From Novosphingobium sp. (GTDB taxonomy: Bacteria; Pseudomonadota; Alphaproteobacteria; Sphingomonadales; Sphingomonadaceae): a DNA stretch of 6,914 nucleotides. This document shows, one piece after another, positions 6,076-6,914 of the stretch (within the stretch, counting starts at the first letter, position 1; each line of letters starts with the position of its first letter). The position numbers and the translations under genes are program-made. Under the pieces are notes generated by a model. The model did no database searches and was not told the DNA's origin. It was given only the letters and a program-made list of their open reading frames with translations. The stretch lies in the NCBI GenBank assembly GCA_030830245.1, contig JAURNJ010000137.1, forward strand, positions 1 through 6,914. The letters run 5' to 3'.

Positions 6076-6914
6076 GTAACGGTGATCTCGAACTGCACTA
6101 TCAGCCGGTTGTCTCCACCCGGACCGAGCAGATCACCGGGTTCGAAGCGCTATTGCGGTGGAAACATCCGCAGCAGGGCTATCTCTCTCCAGCACGCTTC
6201 ATTCCGGTTGCCGAAGAAGCCGGGCTGGTGACGCAGATCGGCGAATGGGCCCTGCGCGCCGCCTGCGACCAGCTTTTCCGCTGGCCTGAAAGTGTGCGCA
6301 TCGCCGTCAACGTTTCTCCGCTGCAATTCGCAAATCCGACGCTTCCGGCGATCATCACCAGCGCGATTGCGAATGCCCAGATAGATCCCACCCGGCTTGA
6401 GCTGGAAATTACCGAGAGCGTCTTCCTGAACGACGATGACTCGACCGAAGCGATGTTCACCTCGCTCAAGGCAATCGGTGTCCGCCTTTCGCTGGACGAC
6501 TTCGGAACAGGCTATTCTTCGCTCGGCTATCTGAAGAAGGCGCCCTTCGACAAGATCAAGATCGACCAGTCCTTCGTGCGCGGCGCCACCCTGCCAGGCA
6601 GCCGAAATGGCGCGATCATTTCCTCGATTGTCAGCCTTGCCGAAGCGCTGAACATGAAAACGACCGCCGAAGGCGTCGAGACGCTGGACGAGCTCGATCT
6701 CATCCGCACGCTGGGATGCAGCCATATCCAGGGCTACATCTATGAAAAGGCGCTCCCTGCGAAACAGGCAGACGAAAAGCTTGCGAGCGGCCTGACAGCG
6801 GTTGCGAGAGGACTGAAATCCGCGCGCGCTCCGCGCCAGACCATGCTGCGCAAGGTGCAGCTGACGCATGGACCGAACCGCTATGAGTGCACGATCCGCA
6901 ACATCTCGGTCAGC
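6072..6914 (+). CDS. EAL-domain c-di-GMP phosphodiesterase with C-terminal PilZ domain, 3' end outside window
   Basis: Hydrolyses cyclic di-GMP to pGpG. Numbering from the ATG at 6072, the conserved EAL features are all visible: E25 in FEALLRW, N80 in NVSPLQF, E112 in LEITES, D142-D143 in LDDFGTGYSSL, K163 and D165 in KIKIDQSFV, E200 in AEGVE, and Q220 in IQGY. Catalysis is therefore expected to be intact. From about residue 250 an R-rich start (R255, R260) and the NIS motif at 277-279 resemble the c-di-GMP-binding PilZ domain, cut off by the edge. The arginines are spaced RxxxxR, not the usual RxxxR. The frame is open back to 5910 and upstream encodes a GGDEF tail, so 6072 is the first ATG of an originally larger protein. 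No clear ribosome site precedes it; coupling through the ATGA overlap is the likeliest route. A GTG at 5913 is an alternative start. Confidence 0.8.
   Translation, partial: MSNGDLELHYQPVVSTRTEQITGFEALLRWKHPQQGYLSPARFIPVAEEAGLVTQIGEWALRAACDQLFRWPESVRIAVNVSPLQFANPTLPAIITSAIANAQIDPTRLELEITESVFLNDDDSTEAMFTSLKAIGVRLSLDDFGTGYSSLGYLKKAPFDKIKIDQSFVRGATLPGSRNGAIISSIVSLAEALNMKTTAEGVETLDELDLIRTLGCSHIQGYIYEKALPAKQADEKLASGLTAVARGLKSARAPRQTMLRKVQLTHGPNRYECTIRNISVS

Larger units (their letters stand above)
5466..6914 (+). pseudogene. Disrupted membrane-GGDEF(remnant)-EAL-PilZ c-di-GMP gene, runs off right edge
   Basis: The pieces of one signalling gene lie in changing frames. An ATG at 5466 has a good ribosome site (AGGGA, 5 bases upstream) and begins a coding-like frame reading MTGPLRAMAALAMQAT. 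A hydrophobic segment, FVYTAPILAGTILFT, is in the next frame to about 5587. The membrane region from 5587 to about 5965 is in the third frame. From about 5967 the first frame resumes with LYEAGGGRGRYHF, the usual tail of a GGDEF domain, then the linker ERRQLEQDL, the EAL domain and the PilZ start. Each step is consistent with loss of one base, or 3n+1 bases. No GGDEF core exists in any frame, so an internal deletion of about 150 codons is inferred. The join from 5466 to the second frame is the least certain. Assembly error is the main alternative. Confidence 0.55.

Noticed and set aside
1..6914. Mobile element, phage, CRISPR array, toxin-antitoxin or other defence system
   Set aside because: No transposase, integrase, target-site duplication, regular spaced repeat or toxin/antitoxin-like small gene pair is visible.

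Overview
The window is a GC-rich stretch of chromosome, most likely from an alphaproteobacterium. The FabG, DnaN and FprA-type sequences look like those of Sphingomonadales (Erythrobacter, Novosphingobium and relatives). That placement rests on recalled sequence character, not on a search. Positions 1 to about 5130 are ordinary, well-preserved genes. The right-hand quarter holds a broken cyclic-di-GMP gene.

Layout. (1) The 3' part of fabD (malonyl-CoA:ACP transacylase) leads almost directly into fabG (3-oxoacyl-ACP reductase), a fatty-acid synthesis pair on the + strand. (2) A gap of about 300 bp (1552-1859) is packed with inverted repeats. (3) dnaN (DNA polymerase III beta clamp) follows. 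Its stop codon overlaps the GTG start of a crotonase-family enoyl-CoA hydratase/isomerase gene. (4) On the - strand, converging on the hydratase, lies a complete FprA-type ferredoxin-NADP+ reductase. (5) After a gap of about 335 bp with several small inverted repeats, a + strand c-di-GMP gene begins at about 5466 and runs off the right edge.

The last locus is the unusual part. Its pieces read as membrane region, residual tail of a GGDEF domain, complete EAL phosphodiesterase domain, and start of a PilZ domain. They lie in successive reading frames, and the catalytic core of the GGDEF domain is missing. The five genes to the left are uninterrupted, so a real gene breakdown seems likelier than poor sequence throughout. 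The EAL-PilZ part is intact, and its ATG (6072) overlaps the TGA of the upstream membrane-region frame in an ATGA arrangement, so it may still be translated as a separate protein.

fabD and fabG work in the same pathway, supplying and reducing acyl-ACP intermediates. dnaN and the hydratase share a transcript layout without an obvious shared function. The reductase supplies or draws electrons for ferredoxin-dependent enzymes. I see no tRNA, rRNA, CRISPR array, insertion sequence or phage gene, and no clearly new multi-gene system.
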